From Pseudomonas haemolytica (GTDB taxonomy: Bacteria > Pseudomonadota > Gammaproteobacteria > Pseudomonadales > Pseudomonadaceae): a stretch of 64,000 nt of DNA. The notes under the pieces were generated by a model. It worked only from the letters and a program-made list of their open reading frames with translations, was not told the origin of the DNA and did no database searches. Each line of letters starts with the position of its first letter. Positions within the stretch are counted from its first letter, which is position 1. The DNA lies in the NCBI RefSeq assembly GCF_009659625.1, contig NZ_VOIW01000011.1:1-64000 (forward strand). Direction: 5' to 3'. Both the position numbers and the translations under genes were made by a program. Of this stretch, positions 9,510-18,292 are shown piece by piece.

Positions 9510-10295
9510 TCACAGGTTAGGTGCTATCACCTGACACAACCGCGCCACCGCTTCCAACATCTGTCCGCTGGGCCGTTCCAGGCCCTTGTCCGGCACTAAC
9601 CGTACCCGCGCCGCCATCATTGGCCAGGCTTTCCACGCATCCATCTGCGCCTGGTCACCCACCAGAATCACCTCGGGATTACGCTGCAATACCGATTCCA
9701 CACTGACCTGCGGTGCCGGCAGCTTGAGGTCATCGAACACATTGCGCGCCCCGCACACCTGCAGCGCATCGCTGATGATCTGCCCACCGCCCACGGTATA
9801 CAGCGGCTGATTCCAAACTTGATAAAACGCCCGCAACGGCTCGGTGCGCCGATAACGCTGGCGAAGTTCGACGAGGCGTTGGCGCAGCTTATCGGCCAAC
9901 ATTCGACCAGCCTGGGGGCGGCCCAATTGCTCGGCAATAGCCTGCACCTGGGTGGTCAGTTGTTCAAGGCTATGGGGCTCGGCGACGTACACCGGGATAT
10001 TCAGGCGCTGCAGCTGCTCGCGCTGGGCTGGGCCAACGCTGCCGGGCCACAGCAGGATCAAATCGGGCTTGAGGCTGAGCAGACGCTCCATGTCCAATTG
10101 GCCGTAATGTCCGACCGACGGCACCTTTGCCAGTGCTGGCGGCCGTTCGCCGCCATCGAGCACGCCCACCAGCAGGTCGGCGGCGCCCAGCTCAGCGACG
10201 ATTTCAGACAGCGACGGCGCCAGGCTGACGACGCGCTCGACCGCCAACACCTGGGTGCTGAATACCAGCAGCAGCGCCAGCCAGTAGCGGCTCAT
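9510..10295 (-). CDS. btuF: Cobalamin ABC transporter periplasmic binding protein
   Basis: Class III helical-backbone binding protein of 261 residues with a signal peptide ([18 protein letters not shown]). The first lobe has the BtuF/FecB-like pattern RVVSLAPSLSEIVAELGAADLLVGV, then LKPDLILLWPGSV and, in the second lobe, NPEVILVGD. BtuF carries B12 from BtuB to BtuCD; no btuC or btuD is in this window. The start overlaps the end of the upstream membrane protein gene by 4 bp (ATGA), making ribA-membrane protein-btuF one transcription unit. Facing btuB supports cobalamin, but a related corrinoid or iron-siderophore ligand cannot be excluded from sequence alone. Confidence 0.85.
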   Translation of the reverse strand: MSRYWLALLLVFSTQVLAVERVVSLAPSLSEIVAELGAADLLVGVLDGGERPPALAKVPSVGHYGQLDMERLLSLKPDLILLWPGSVGPAQREQLQRLNIPVYVAEPHSLEQLTTQVQAIAEQLGRPQAGRMLADKLRQRLVELRQRYRRTEPLRAFYQVWNQPLYTVGGGQIISDALQVCGARNVFDDLKLPAPQVSVESVLQRNPEVILVGDQAQMDAWKAWPMMAARVRLVPDKGLERPSGQMLEAVARLCQVIAPNL

Positions 10296-10711
10296 CCCAA
10301 CTGACGCGGTATGCGATAGAGGTAGAACAGCACCAGCGTCGACAGTGCCAGCAGAAACAACGGCACTGCCTCCAGGCCGACGAACACCGCCAGTGCGCCG
10401 ATCCAGGCCGGCAGCGCGGCCACCAGCAAGGCTGTGCGCCGACGCGCCGCAAGGGTGATCCAGGCAGCCGGTTCTTCTGCGGTATCAAGGGCTTCGGAGG
10501 TGGCGATCAGCGCGTGTTTATAGCCATGGAAATAACGCAGGCTGAGAAACATCGAGGCCACACCGGCGATGAAGAACGGCATGGCCAGTACCGGCAGCAG
10601 GGAATCAGCGCGGCCAAACAGCAGGTTGATCACGAACAGGGGCAGCAATGCCAGGGCCAGGTACTGCCACCAGTTGAAGGACAGTCGCCGTTTCACCTGG
10701 CCTCGGGTCAC
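10292..10711 (-). CDS. Small conserved inner-membrane protein, function unknown
   Basis: 139 residues with two pairs of hydrophobic segments (about 14-34 and 37-57, then 90-110 and 112-131) separated by a polar loop containing [22 protein letters not shown]. The N-terminus is basic ([16 protein letters not shown]), so it probably faces the cytoplasm. I do not recognise a family with a defined role; such proteins are sometimes labelled MFS-like, but four helices are far too few for a carrier. It overlaps ribA upstream and btuF downstream by four bases each, so it is co-translated with both and might assist cobalamin or flavin handling. That role is inference from position only. Confidence 0.8.
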   Translation of the reverse strand: MTRGQVKRRLSFNWWQYLALALLPLFVINLLFGRADSLLPVLAMPFFIAGVASMFLSLRYFHGYKHALIATSEALDTAEEPAAWITLAARRRTALLVAALPAWIGALAVFVGLEAVPLFLLALSTLVLFYLYRIPRQLG

Positions 10712-11325
10712 GCGCGGTCGACCTCGCCCTGGTGCTCGTTGCCCATCATGTGGTCGAGCTTGCTGGCTTTGGTGGCCAGGTAGAGTTTGTTGTGCGGGTT
10801 GTGCCCGGTGTGCAGCGGCACGCGCTCGGCCACGGTGATGCCCATCTCGGTCAAGGCTTTGACCTTGCGCGGGTTGTTGGTCATCAGCCGCAGGGATTTC
10901 ACGCCCAGGTGCTCGAGCATCGGCAGGCAGATGGCGTAGTCGCGCTGGTCGGCGGCAAAACCCAGGCGCTCGTTGGCTTCCACGGTGTCGGCGCCGCCAT
11001 CTTGTAGTTCGTAGGCGCGGATCTTGTTCAGCAGGCCAATGCCACGGCCTTCCTGACGCAAATACAACAACACGCCACGGCCTTCACGGGCGATGGCGCG
11101 CATGGCGGCTTCCAGTTGCGAGCCGCAGTCGCAGCGCTGGCTGAACAGCGCATCGCCGGTCAGGCATTCGGAATGCACACGCCCCAGTACCGGCGCGCCA
11201 TCCGTGATGTCGCCCAGGCTGAGCACAACGTGCTCGCGCCCGGTGGCTTCTTCGAGAAAGCCATTCATGGTGAACGTGGCAAAAGGGGTAGGCAGCTTGG
11301 AAGCGGCGACGAAAACGACGGGCAC
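10708..11325 (-). CDS. ribA: GTP cyclohydrolase II
   Basis: Opens GTP to 2,5-diamino-6-ribosylamino-pyrimidinone phosphate with release of formate and pyrophosphate, the first step of riboflavin synthesis. The 205 residues contain the zinc ligands C54, C65 and C67 ([20 protein letters not shown]), and the GTP-binding RQEGRGIGL follows. The start is GTG at 11325, eight bases after an AGGAG; this gives the conserved [16 protein letters not shown]-terminus. This is the authentic enzyme: the ribBA fusion at 14282 has lost the same cysteines in its C-terminal half. It heads the unit with the membrane protein and btuF. Confidence 0.97.
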   Translation of the reverse strand: MPVVFVAASKLPTPFATFTMNGFLEEATGREHVVLSLGDITDGAPVLGRVHSECLTGDALFSQRCDCGSQLEAAMRAIAREGRGVLLYLRQEGRGIGLLNKIRAYELQDGGADTVEANERLGFAADQRDYAICLPMLEHLGVKSLRLMTNNPRKVKALTEMGITVAERVPLHTGHNPHNKLYLATKASKLDHMMGNEHQGEVDRA

Positions 11326-11454
11326 CGTGTGCTCCTGATTTCAGATTTCACAGAGGCGGCCATTGTAACAGCAGGTTCCTACAGACGCTTAAGCTGAATT
11401 ATCGCTGATAAAGATCAATAGGTTCGATTGGCCTTCGAGACAGTTCTATGGGCG

Positions 11455-12180
11455 TCAGAACGGATACGGCTGTTTCCAGTGCTCGAAAATCGGCTTGAGT
11501 TCGCCAGTCTTTACCAGAAGGGTCAAACGCTGGTCATACACCCCCATCAATGCCCGCCCACGCTCGGTGTCGGCAAAGCCGATGTAGAGCGGCAGTTCGG
11601 CGATATGCGTAAGTTTGAATAGCGCCGGGTCTTGAGACTGACTGAGCACGTACTTGGCCTCGGTGAGGGCGTCGATATAGAAATCGGCGCGACCGTGTTC
11701 CAACATCGGCAGGATACCGTTGCGCCGCTCGATCGGGTTGAAGCGGCGCACGCTGGGCAGGTATTCCTCGTACTTGTAGCCGCGTACCCAGGCCAGACGG
11801 TAGTTGCCCAGCGTCGCCAGCGTCGGCGTGGGCGCAGTTGCCAGCCCGAGGGCGTAGATATGATCGGAGTCGAAGTTCCAGTGCGGGTACAACACGCCAC
11901 TGGCCTCGTCGCGATAGGAACCGACCCAACCATCCACCTCGCCACGCTGGGCCAGGCCGACCGAGCGGGTATAGGGCACGCTGCGGGTTTGCACGGTGAT
12001 GCCCGCCGGCTCGAAGATCTGGCGCAACAGGTCCCACGCCAGGCCGCTGCCATCCTTGTTGGTGTAGTCGTTCCACTGCTCACTGGCCAGCACGATCTTG
12101 CCCGGCACGGGCACCTCGCCCGCCTGGACCAAGGGGGCGAAGGCACACAGCACGATCAGCAGCCAGCGGCGTAAAGCCAT
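11455..12180 (-). CDS. Orphan periplasmic solute-binding protein (SBP_bac_3 type)
   Basis: 241 residues with a signal peptide (MALRRWLLIVLCAFAPLVQA) and the two-lobe architecture of amino-acid-type binding proteins: IVLASEQWNDYTNKDGSGLAWDLLRQIFEPAGI, a middle RGEVDGWVGSYRDEASG, and ending LLVKTGELKPIFEHWKQPYPF. A strong AGGAGG precedes the ATG. No permease or ATPase gene adjoins it, so it may be a sensory or solitary binding protein as seen often in pseudomonads; ligand unknown. It lies between thiL and ribA on the same strand, 55 bp after thiL. Confidence 0.85.
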   Translation of the reverse strand: MALRRWLLIVLCAFAPLVQAGEVPVPGKIVLASEQWNDYTNKDGSGLAWDLLRQIFEPAGITVQTRSVPYTRSVGLAQRGEVDGWVGSYRDEASGVLYPHWNFDSDHIYALGLATAPTPTLATLGNYRLAWVRGYKYEEYLPSVRRFNPIERRNGILPMLEHGRADFYIDALTEAKYVLSQSQDPALFKLTHIAELPLYIGFADTERGRALMGVYDQRLTLLVKTGELKPIFEHWKQPYPF

Positions 12181-12235
12181 GGTGACGGCCTCCTACTCGG
12201 GAATAAACGTATAAAGGGTAGCGCAGGTCGCCGGC

Positions 12236-13201
12236 TTACGGCGCCTGGCGAAAATGCTGATAGCCGCGCACGGCAGGAGTGATGTCCTGGCCGCTGCTGT
12301 CGAGCAGCGTCACGCCCTGCCCGGCCTCGACCCGACCGATCACATGCACCGGCCAGCCGTCCGCCTGCAACGGCGCCAGCTGGGACGCCGGCAAGGTGAA
12401 CACCAGCACGTAGTCATCGCCACCGCTCAACGCCGCCACACGGGCCTGGTCTTCACCGACAAACGCCAGCAAGGCTGTGGACAACGGCAACCTGTGACGT
12501 TCGACCACCAGGCTGACCGCCGATGCCTTGGCGATATGCCCACAATCGGCCAAGAGGCCGTCGGAGATATCCATCGCCGCAGTCGCCTTGCCCCGCAGCG
12601 CCAGCCCCAGGGCCAACTGCGGTTGCGGCGACCAGTAATGGGCGAGCAGCGGCTCGGCGATTGCCGCGTCCGCCGTGCGTTGGCCCAATACCAAGGGCAA
12701 AGCGCCGGCCGCATTGCCCAGCTCACCGCCGACACACAGCAGGTCACCCGGCCGGGCACCGCTGCGCGTCAATGCCAGCCCGGCCGGCACCCGGCCAAAC
12801 ACGGTCAGGGTCAGGCTCAGCGGCCCACGGGTGGTATCGCCGCCCACCAAGCTCACGCCGCAGCTTTGCGCCATGGCGTTCAAACCCTGGGCATAGCGTT
12901 GCAGCCAATCGGCATCGACGGTCGGTGTGGTCAAGGCGAGGGTAAAAGCGAGAGGGTGGGCGCCCATGGCAGCCAGGTCGCTCACCGCCACAGCCAGCGA
13001 GCGCTGGCCGAGCAGGAACGGGTCACACGGATCGGCAAAGTGCACGCCGGCCACTAACGTATCGGTAGATACAGCCAGCTGCTCCCCGGCGGGCAGCGCC
13101 AGCAAGGCGCAGTCGTCGCCGATCCCCAGGGCAATGCCTTCGCCGCCCTGCGCACAGGGCGCGGCGGCGAAGAACTTGCGGATCAGCTCGAACTCGCCCA
13201 T
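12236..13201 (-). CDS. thiL: Thiamine-monophosphate kinase
   Basis: Phosphorylates thiamine monophosphate with ATP to the cofactor thiamine diphosphate. 321 residues beginning MGEFELIRKFFA, the usual ThiL start. Visible signatures: GIGDDCALLALP (metal-binding aspartates), VSTDTLVAGVHF, then SDLAAMGAHPLAFTLALTTP and VGGDTTRGPLSLTLTVFG of the PurM/AIR-synthase fold, and MDISDGLLADCGHIA further on. It follows nusB by 18 bp in the rib operon. Its product serves Dxs, also in this window. The pgpA gene that I recall beside thiL in other pseudomonads is not here. Confidence 0.97.
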   Translation of the reverse strand: MGEFELIRKFFAAAPCAQGGEGIALGIGDDCALLALPAGEQLAVSTDTLVAGVHFADPCDPFLLGQRSLAVAVSDLAAMGAHPLAFTLALTTPTVDADWLQRYAQGLNAMAQSCGVSLVGGDTTRGPLSLTLTVFGRVPAGLALTRSGARPGDLLCVGGELGNAAGALPLVLGQRTADAAIAEPLLAHYWSPQPQLALGLALRGKATAAMDISDGLLADCGHIAKASAVSLVVERHRLPLSTALLAFVGEDQARVAALSGGDDYVLVFTLPASQLAPLQADGWPVHVIGRVEAGQGVTLLDSSGQDITPAVRGYQHFRQAP

Positions 13202-13219
13202 GCGGGACTCAAGCGCAGG

Positions 13220-13720
13220 TTAGCGCTTGTGTTCCTTCACTTCGGCTTCACGCAGGCGCGGGGCCAGCTTGTCGAGCACGCCGTTGACGAACTTGTGGCC
13301 GTCGGTCGAACCGTAGACTTTCGCCAGCTCGATACCTTCGTTGATCACCACACGGTACGGCACGTCAACGCGCTTGAGCAGCTCCCAGGTGGACAGGCGC
13401 AGTACGGCCAGTTCAACCGGGTCCAGCTCTTCGAGAGTCAGGTCCAGGCATGGCGCCAGCGCAGCATCGATCTCGGCCATGCTGGCCGGAACACCATGCA
13501 GGATGTCGTGGAAGTAGCTGGCATCCGCCAAGCTGAAATCGTTGTCGACGCGAAACTGCGCTTCGATTTCGTTCAGCGAGGTTTTAGCCATGTGACGCTG
13601 GTACAGCGCCTGAGTCGCAAGCTGACGGGCGCCACGACGTTTTTCGCTCTTGGATGGCTTACCGGCGTCTGTTGGGCGCGGGTCCTTTGGGTTGAACTGA
13701 TCGCTCTCGTCGGAAATCAC
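13220..13720 (-). CDS. nusB: Transcription antitermination factor NusB
   Basis: RNA-binding partner of NusE (S10) at boxA in rRNA operons. 166 residues; the all-helical NusB fold shows in [42 protein letters not shown] and [35 protein letters not shown]. The N-terminal 30 residues are a polar, probably disordered extension typical of pseudomonads. It overlaps ribH by four bases, the common ribH-nusB coupling. Confidence 0.97.
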   Translation of the reverse strand: MISDESDQFNPKDPRPTDAGKPSKSEKRRGARQLATQALYQRHMAKTSLNEIEAQFRVDNDFSLADASYFHDILHGVPASMAEIDAALAPCLDLTLEELDPVELAVLRLSTWELLKRVDVPYRVVINEGIELAKVYGSTDGHKFVNGVLDKLAPRLREAEVKEHKR

Positions 13721-14193
13721 TTGGCCTCCAACTGCGACAGCAGGCTGACCATTTCCAGGGCGGACAAGGCAGCTTCAGCGCCTTTATTACCGGCCTTGGT
13801 GCCGGAACGCTCGATGGCTTGCTCGATGGAATCAACGGTCAGTACGCCGAAAGCAACCGGCACGCCGAACTCCATGGACACCTGGGCCAGGCCCTTGGTG
13901 CATTCGCCAGCCACGTATTCGAAGTGCGGGGTACCGCCACGAATGACCGCGCCCAGGGCGATGATCGCCGCGTATTCACCCTGCTGAGCAACTTTTTGCG
14001 CAACCAGTGGAATTTCGAAGGCGCCAGGGGCACGGATAATGGTGATGTCGCTCTCGCTCACACCGTGGCGAACCAGGGCGTCAACGGCACCGCTTACCAG
14101 GCTTTCAACCACGAAGCTGTTGAAGCGGCCAACTACCAGGGCATAGCGGCCTTTAGGGGCGATGAAGGTACCTTCGATGGTCTTCAGGGTCAT
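13717..14193 (-). CDS. ribH: 6,7-dimethyl-8-ribityllumazine synthase
   Basis: Condenses the pyrimidine product of the RibD branch with dihydroxybutanone phosphate from RibB to give lumazine. 158 residues, full length. Conserved elements: [21 protein letters not shown], then [14 protein letters not shown] and [25 protein letters not shown], the last with the catalytic histidine region, and [15 protein letters not shown]. It probably assembles into a 60-mer or pentamers. It lies 88 bp after ribBA and overlaps nusB. Confidence 0.97.
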   Translation of the reverse strand: MTLKTIEGTFIAPKGRYALVVGRFNSFVVESLVSGAVDALVRHGVSESDITIIRAPGAFEIPLVAQKVAQQGEYAAIIALGAVIRGGTPHFEYVAGECTKGLAQVSMEFGVPVAFGVLTVDSIEQAIERSGTKAGNKGAEAALSALEMVSLLSQLEAK

Positions 14194-14281
14194 TCGACAA
14201 ATCTCTTAAAGAGCCGGGACGCGAAAAGTGCGTCCCTCAGTGATGATTTAACCGCGAACAAGGGGCAAAAATCGCCAGCCT

Positions 14282-15373
14282 TTATTCGGAGGGCACGTAT
14301 TCTACAACTTCCAGGTCGAAACCGGATATCGCATTAAATTTCATCGGTGCGCTCATCAGGCGCATTTTGCGTACACCGAGGTCACGCAGGATCTGCGAAC
14401 CGGCACCGACGATGCTGTAGGTAGTCGGTTTTTTCGCCGGCACGGCGTCAGCGGTTTCGCGGATATGCGCCAACAATACATCGCCGTCCAAAGGGTGACC
14501 GAGCAACAGCACCACACCGCTGCCGGCCTCGGAGACCGCAGCCATGGCGGCGCGCAGGCTCCAGCGGCCCGGCTGCTTGACCATCAACAGGTCGCGCAAT
14601 GGGTCCATGTTGTGCACCCGCACCAGGGTCGGTTCTTCCGCGCAAATGTTGCCCAGGGTCAGGGCCATGTGCACGTCGCCCTCCACTGAATCACGGTAGG
14701 TCACCAAATTGAATTGGCCCAGTTCGCTGTCCAGCGGCTGCTCGGCAATCCGCTGAACGGTACGTTCGTGGATCATGCGGTAGTGAATCAGGTCGGCAAT
14801 GGTGCCGATCTTGAGGTTGTGCTCGGCGGCAAAGGCTTCAAGTTCAGTACGACGGGCCATGGTGCCGTCGTCATTCATCACTTCGCAGATCACCCCGCTT
14901 GGCTCGAAACCGGCCATGCGCGCCAGGTCGCAGGCGGCTTCGGTGTGGCCAGCGCGTGCCAGGGTGCCGCCCGGTTGGGCCATCAGCGGAAAGATGTGGC
15001 CTGGGCTGACAATGTCTTCAGCCTTGGCGTCTTTCGCAGCAGCGGCTTGCACGGTGCGGGCGCGATCAGCGGCGGAGATGCCGGTGGTGACGCCCGTGGT
15101 GGCTTCAATCGAAACGGTGAACTTGGTGCCAAACCCCGAGCCATTGCGCGGCGCCATCAACGGCAGCTTGAGCAATTCGCAGCGTTCGCGACTCATGGGC
15201 ATGCAGATCAGCCCGCGAGCGTGCTTGGCCATGAAGTTGATGTGCTCAGGCTTGCACGCCTCGGCGGCCATGATGATATCGCCTTCGTTCTCGCGATCTT
15301 CGTCATCCATAAGGATGACCATCTTGCCTTGGCGGATGTCTTCAACCAGTTCTTCGATGCTATTGAGCGCCAC
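14282..15373 (-). CDS. ribBA: 3,4-dihydroxy-2-butanone-4-phosphate synthase with degenerate RibA-like C-terminus
   Basis: The N-terminal 200 residues form an intact RibB domain that converts ribulose-5-phosphate to the four-carbon unit for lumazine: VILMDDEDRENEGDIIMAAE, HARGLICMPMSRERCE, TTGVTTGISAADRARTV and the GHTEAACDLARMAG site. The C-terminal half is homologous in layout to GTP cyclohydrolase II but lacks the zinc cysteines (where RibA has [14 protein letters not shown], this reads VEGDVHMALTLGNIC). It therefore should not open GTP; that step belongs to ribA at 10708. This hybrid arrangement is common in Pseudomonas. It follows ribE by 15 bp in the same operon. Confidence 0.95.
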   Translation of the reverse strand: MALNSIEELVEDIRQGKMVILMDDEDRENEGDIIMAAEACKPEHINFMAKHARGLICMPMSRERCELLKLPLMAPRNGSGFGTKFTVSIEATTGVTTGISAADRARTVQAAAAKDAKAEDIVSPGHIFPLMAQPGGTLARAGHTEAACDLARMAGFEPSGVICEVMNDDGTMARRTELEAFAAEHNLKIGTIADLIHYRMIHERTVQRIAEQPLDSELGQFNLVTYRDSVEGDVHMALTLGNICAEEPTLVRVHNMDPLRDLLMVKQPGRWSLRAAMAAVSEAGSGVVLLLGHPLDGDVLLAHIRETADAVPAKKPTTYSIVGAGSQILRDLGVRKMRLMSAPMKFNAISGFDLEVVEYVPSE

Positions 15374-15388
15374 GCGGCACCCCCTTGG

Positions 15389-16051
15389 TCAGGATTTCAG
15401 GTAGCCGTTAGCGGCCAGAAAACTTTCGGTGATGTTCCCGGATGCAGGCTCTGCGGCCTTGTCGCCCATAAGCAGGCGCTCCAGGTAACGGGCAAGCAAG
15501 TCCACTTCCAGGTTCACCCGGCGACCCGGCTGGTACGAGGCCATGATGGTTTCGCTGAGGGTGTGGGGAATGATGGTCAGTTCAAATTCGGCGCCATTCA
15601 CGGCGTTCACGGTCAGGCTGGTGCCATCGACGGTGATCGAGCCTTTGTGGGCGATGTACTTGGCCAGCTCTTTCGGCGCGCGGATGCGAAACTCAACAGC
15701 GCGGGCATTTTCGCTGCGGGCCACCACTTCGCCGACACCGTCGACATGGCCGCTGACCAAGTGACCACCCAGGCGGGTGGTAGGCGTCAGGGCTTTTTCC
15801 AGGTTGACCGGGCTGCCGGCTTTGAGGTCGTTCATCGCGGTGCAGTCCAGGGTTTCCCGGCTGACATCGGCGGCAAAGCCGTTGCCCGGCAACTCGATGA
15901 CGGTCAGGCACACGCCGCTGACGGCGATGCTATCGCCCAGCTTGACGTCGCCGAGGTCCAGCTTGCCGGTTTCAACCAGCAGGCGGACATCGCCGCCTTT
16001 GGGGGTCATTGCACGGATGCTGCCGATGGATTCGATAATGCCGGTGAACAT
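15389..16051 (-). CDS. ribE: Riboflavin synthase, alpha subunit
   Basis: Dismutates two molecules of lumazine to riboflavin and the pyrimidine precursor. 220 residues in two tandem lumazine-binding barrels: the first starts MFTGIIESIGSI and has DSIAVSGVCLTV; the second begins at GGHLVSGHVDGVGEV and has GSITVDGTSLTVNAVN. The start at 16051 gives the invariant MFTGI N-terminus. The gene is called ribC in some Pseudomonas annotations. It lies 48 bp after ribD; that gap and the other gaps of the cluster are too short for an FMN riboswitch. Confidence 0.97.
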   Translation of the reverse strand: MFTGIIESIGSIRAMTPKGGDVRLLVETGKLDLGDVKLGDSIAVSGVCLTVIELPGNGFAADVSRETLDCTAMNDLKAGSPVNLEKALTPTTRLGGHLVSGHVDGVGEVVARSENARAVEFRIRAPKELAKYIAHKGSITVDGTSLTVNAVNGAEFELTIIPHTLSETIMASYQPGRRVNLEVDLLARYLERLLMGDKAAEPASGNITESFLAANGYLKS

Positions 16052-16099
16052 TTCGTTCTCCTGAAAACGAGGGGCTGACGCTCAAGCGCAGGCCGGGAA

Positions 16100-17236
16100 T
16101 TATACGCTCGCTGCCGGGACGGGAATGGCAGTGACTCGCCAGTCGTCGCCTACAGCGCGCATTTCAGTGATCTTGAGTTGGGGGGCATCGGCGAGCTTCT
16201 CGAGCGGCCAGTCCAGTAAAGGCCGGGCGGCAGAGCCGAGGAACTTGCCGGCGATGAATATCACGTACTCATCCACCAGGCCTTGTTGGGCAAACGCACC
16301 CGCCAGGCTTGGGCCGGCCTCCACCAATACGTCGTTGACGCCACGGGCCGCGAGGGCGACCAGCGCCGAGCGCAAGTCAACCTGGCCTTCCACGCCCGGT
16401 ACCACCAGGCACTCGGGGCCACGAGGGTACTGGTTTTGCGCGGTGACGCAGGTGATGACCAATGCCGGGCCAGCCTTGAAAAACGGAGCATTGAGCGGCA
16501 CCCGCAAACGACCGTCGATCAGCACACGCAGCGGTGGGCGTGACATGGCCAGGGCAGTGGTTGCTTCATCCAGGCCCAGTTCGGCGGCGCGTACGGTCAG
16601 GCGGGCACCATCGGCCAATACCGTGTCGGCACCGGTCAGCACCACACTGGCCTGGGCGCGCAGGCGTTGTACCGCAGCGCGGGCAGCGGGGCCGGTGATC
16701 CATTGGCTTTCGCCACTGGCCATCGCCGTGCGGCCGTCCAGGCTCATCGCCAACTTGACCCGCACAAACGGCAGGCCGTGTTCCATGCGCTTGAGGAAAC
16801 CGGGGTTAAGCGCCCGCGCCTCAGCTTCCAGCACACCGCTGCGCACCTCGATACCGGCCTGGGCCAGGCGCTGCATGCCGCGCCCGGCCACTTCCGGGTT
16901 GGGGTCCTGCATGCCTGCGACAACCCGCGCCACGCCGGCCGTCACCAGTGCATCGGCGCAAGGCGGCGTACGGCCATGATGGCTGCACGGCTCAAGAGTG
17001 ACGTACACCGTCGCGCCCCGGGCCTTGTCGCCAGCGGCGCGCAAGGCGTTCGGCTCGGCATGGGGCTCGCCGGTGCGCTCATGCCAGCCTTCACCGACAA
17101 TCTGCCCGTCACGCACGATCACGCAGCCAACCCGCGGGTTGGGGTGGGTGGTGTACAGACCCTTGCGCGCCAATTCGAGGGCGCGGGCCATGTAATGGGC
17201 GTCGAGGACCGCCTGTTCAGCGCTAGGTGGGTTCAT
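16100..17236 (-). CDS. ribD: Bifunctional riboflavin deaminase/reductase
   Basis: N-terminal deaminase and C-terminal reductase act in sequence on the RibA product. The cytidine-deaminase-like zinc site is H59-A-E61 with C84 and C93 ([13 protein letters not shown]). The reductase half, from about 150, shows [27 protein letters not shown] and the NADPH-binding segments near [13 protein letters not shown]. 378 residues, normal length. Its ATG overlaps the nrdR stop by four bases. Confidence 0.97.
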   Translation of the reverse strand: MNPPSAEQAVLDAHYMARALELARKGLYTTHPNPRVGCVIVRDGQIVGEGWHERTGEPHAEPNALRAAGDKARGATVYVTLEPCSHHGRTPPCADALVTAGVARVVAGMQDPNPEVAGRGMQRLAQAGIEVRSGVLEAEARALNPGFLKRMEHGLPFVRVKLAMSLDGRTAMASGESQWITGPAARAAVQRLRAQASVVLTGADTVLADGARLTVRAAELGLDEATTALAMSRPPLRVLIDGRLRVPLNAPFFKAGPALVITCVTAQNQYPRGPECLVVPGVEGQVDLRSALVALAARGVNDVLVEAGPSLAGAFAQQGLVDEYVIFIAGKFLGSAARPLLDWPLEKLADAPQLKITEMRAVGDDWRVTAIPVPAASV

Positions 17237-17697
17237 TTCTTCACCGGCTCACGGGCCAGGCGGTCGATCTCTTCGCGGAACTCATTGAGGTCCTGGAAGC
17301 GTCGATACACCGAGGCAAAACGGATATAGGCGACTTCGTCGAGCTTTTGCAGCTCGCCCATCACCAGCTCACCGACGACCAGGCTCTTGACCTCGCGCTC
17401 GCCGGTCGCCCGCAGCTGGTGCTTGATATGCGCCAGCGCCGCTTCCAGGCGCTCGACACTCACCGGGCGTTTTTCCAGGGCGCGCTGCATACCGGCGCGC
17501 AGTTTTTCTTCGTCGAAAGGCTGGCGGCTGCCGTCGGACTTGATCAGACGGGGCAATACCAGTTCGGCGGTTTCGAAGGTGGTGAAACGTTCACCACAGG
17601 CCAGGCATTCGCGCCGGCGACGCACTTGATCGCCCTCGGCGACCAGACGCGAGTCAATGACCTTGGTGTCGTTGGCACCGCAGAAGGGACAGTGCAT
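17233..17697 (-). CDS. nrdR: Transcriptional repressor NrdR
   Basis: Represses ribonucleotide reductase operons when dATP/ATP fill its ATP-cone. The start at 17697 gives the invariant MHCPFCG N-terminus and 154 residues; a longer frame upstream adds 21 residues without family likeness. The zinc ribbon uses C3, C6, C31 and C34 ([17 protein letters not shown]). The ATP-cone spans roughly 49-139 ([19 protein letters not shown] to [11 protein letters not shown]). It is the first gene of the rib-nusB-thiL transcription unit. Confidence 0.97.
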   Translation of the reverse strand: MHCPFCGANDTKVIDSRLVAEGDQVRRRRECLACGERFTTFETAELVLPRLIKSDGSRQPFDEEKLRAGMQRALEKRPVSVERLEAALAHIKHQLRATGEREVKSLVVGELVMGELQKLDEVAYIRFASVYRRFQDLNEFREEIDRLAREPVKK

Positions 17698-17836
17698 GGT
17701 TGGCAGGCAACAAAAAATGGGAGGGCCATGGTAGCGCATCCCCGTGGCAAGACAAGCCATAGCCTTTACGGTATATAGGCAGGCTTATATGTTTCATATT
17801 TTTAAGCCACGGATTTTGTCCTTTCTGGAGCCGTAC

Positions 17837-18292
17837 ATGCAGTTACGACCACTCGTTGTGCTCACCCTGTTCAGTTTTCTGGTCGCCTGCAGCAGCGAGG
17901 CCCCCAAGCCGGCCGCGCCTCAACCGACACCCGCGCAAGAGAAAAAAGTCCCAGGCATTGAAGACCTCGGCTCCCTGCCCGCCTTTCAACGGGAAATCAG
18001 CGGCAGCCTGACCAACGTGCCCGCCGGCGCCGAAGTCGAAATGGCGCTGCTGGTGATCGACGACCGCTCGCGCCCGCAACAACTGCTCGCCAGCAGTGTG
18101 CTGAGCGGCAACGGCAAGCCCCTGGCCTTCCGCCTGCGTTTCAACCCTGAAGCCTTCCCGGCCGGTGCACGGGTTGAACTGCGCGGTCGCGCCAGCCAGT
18201 CCGGCCAGTTGATCCTGCACCTGCCCGCCGTGCGCGTTACCCAAGCGATCACCCAGAGCACTGGCCCCCTGCAACTCGTCAAGGCGCCATGA
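17837..18292 (+). CDS. YbaY/YscW-family lipoprotein
   Basis: 151 residues starting MQLRPLVVLTLFSFLVAC with a lipobox (LVAC, cysteine at 18) and a serine next, so it should be lipid-anchored and, lacking aspartate at +2, sorted to the outer membrane. After a Pro/Ala-rich linker comes a beta-rich domain: ISGSLTNVPAGAEVEMALLVIDDRSRPQQLLASS and PLAFRLRFNPEAFPAGARVELRGRA, the pattern of the YbaY/YscW pilotin-like family. The start follows a CTGGAG. It overlaps the next gene by four bases. Confidence 0.85.
   Translation: MQLRPLVVLTLFSFLVACSSEAPKPAAPQPTPAQEKKVPGIEDLGSLPAFQREISGSLTNVPAGAEVEMALLVIDDRSRPQQLLASSVLSGNGKPLAFRLRFNPEAFPAGARVELRGRASQSGQLILHLPAVRVTQAITQSTGPLQLVKAP

Noticed and set aside
14194-14281. 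FMN riboswitch in the rib cluster
   Set aside because: This 88-nt gap and the other gaps of the cluster are too short, and I found no RFN-like conserved segments.
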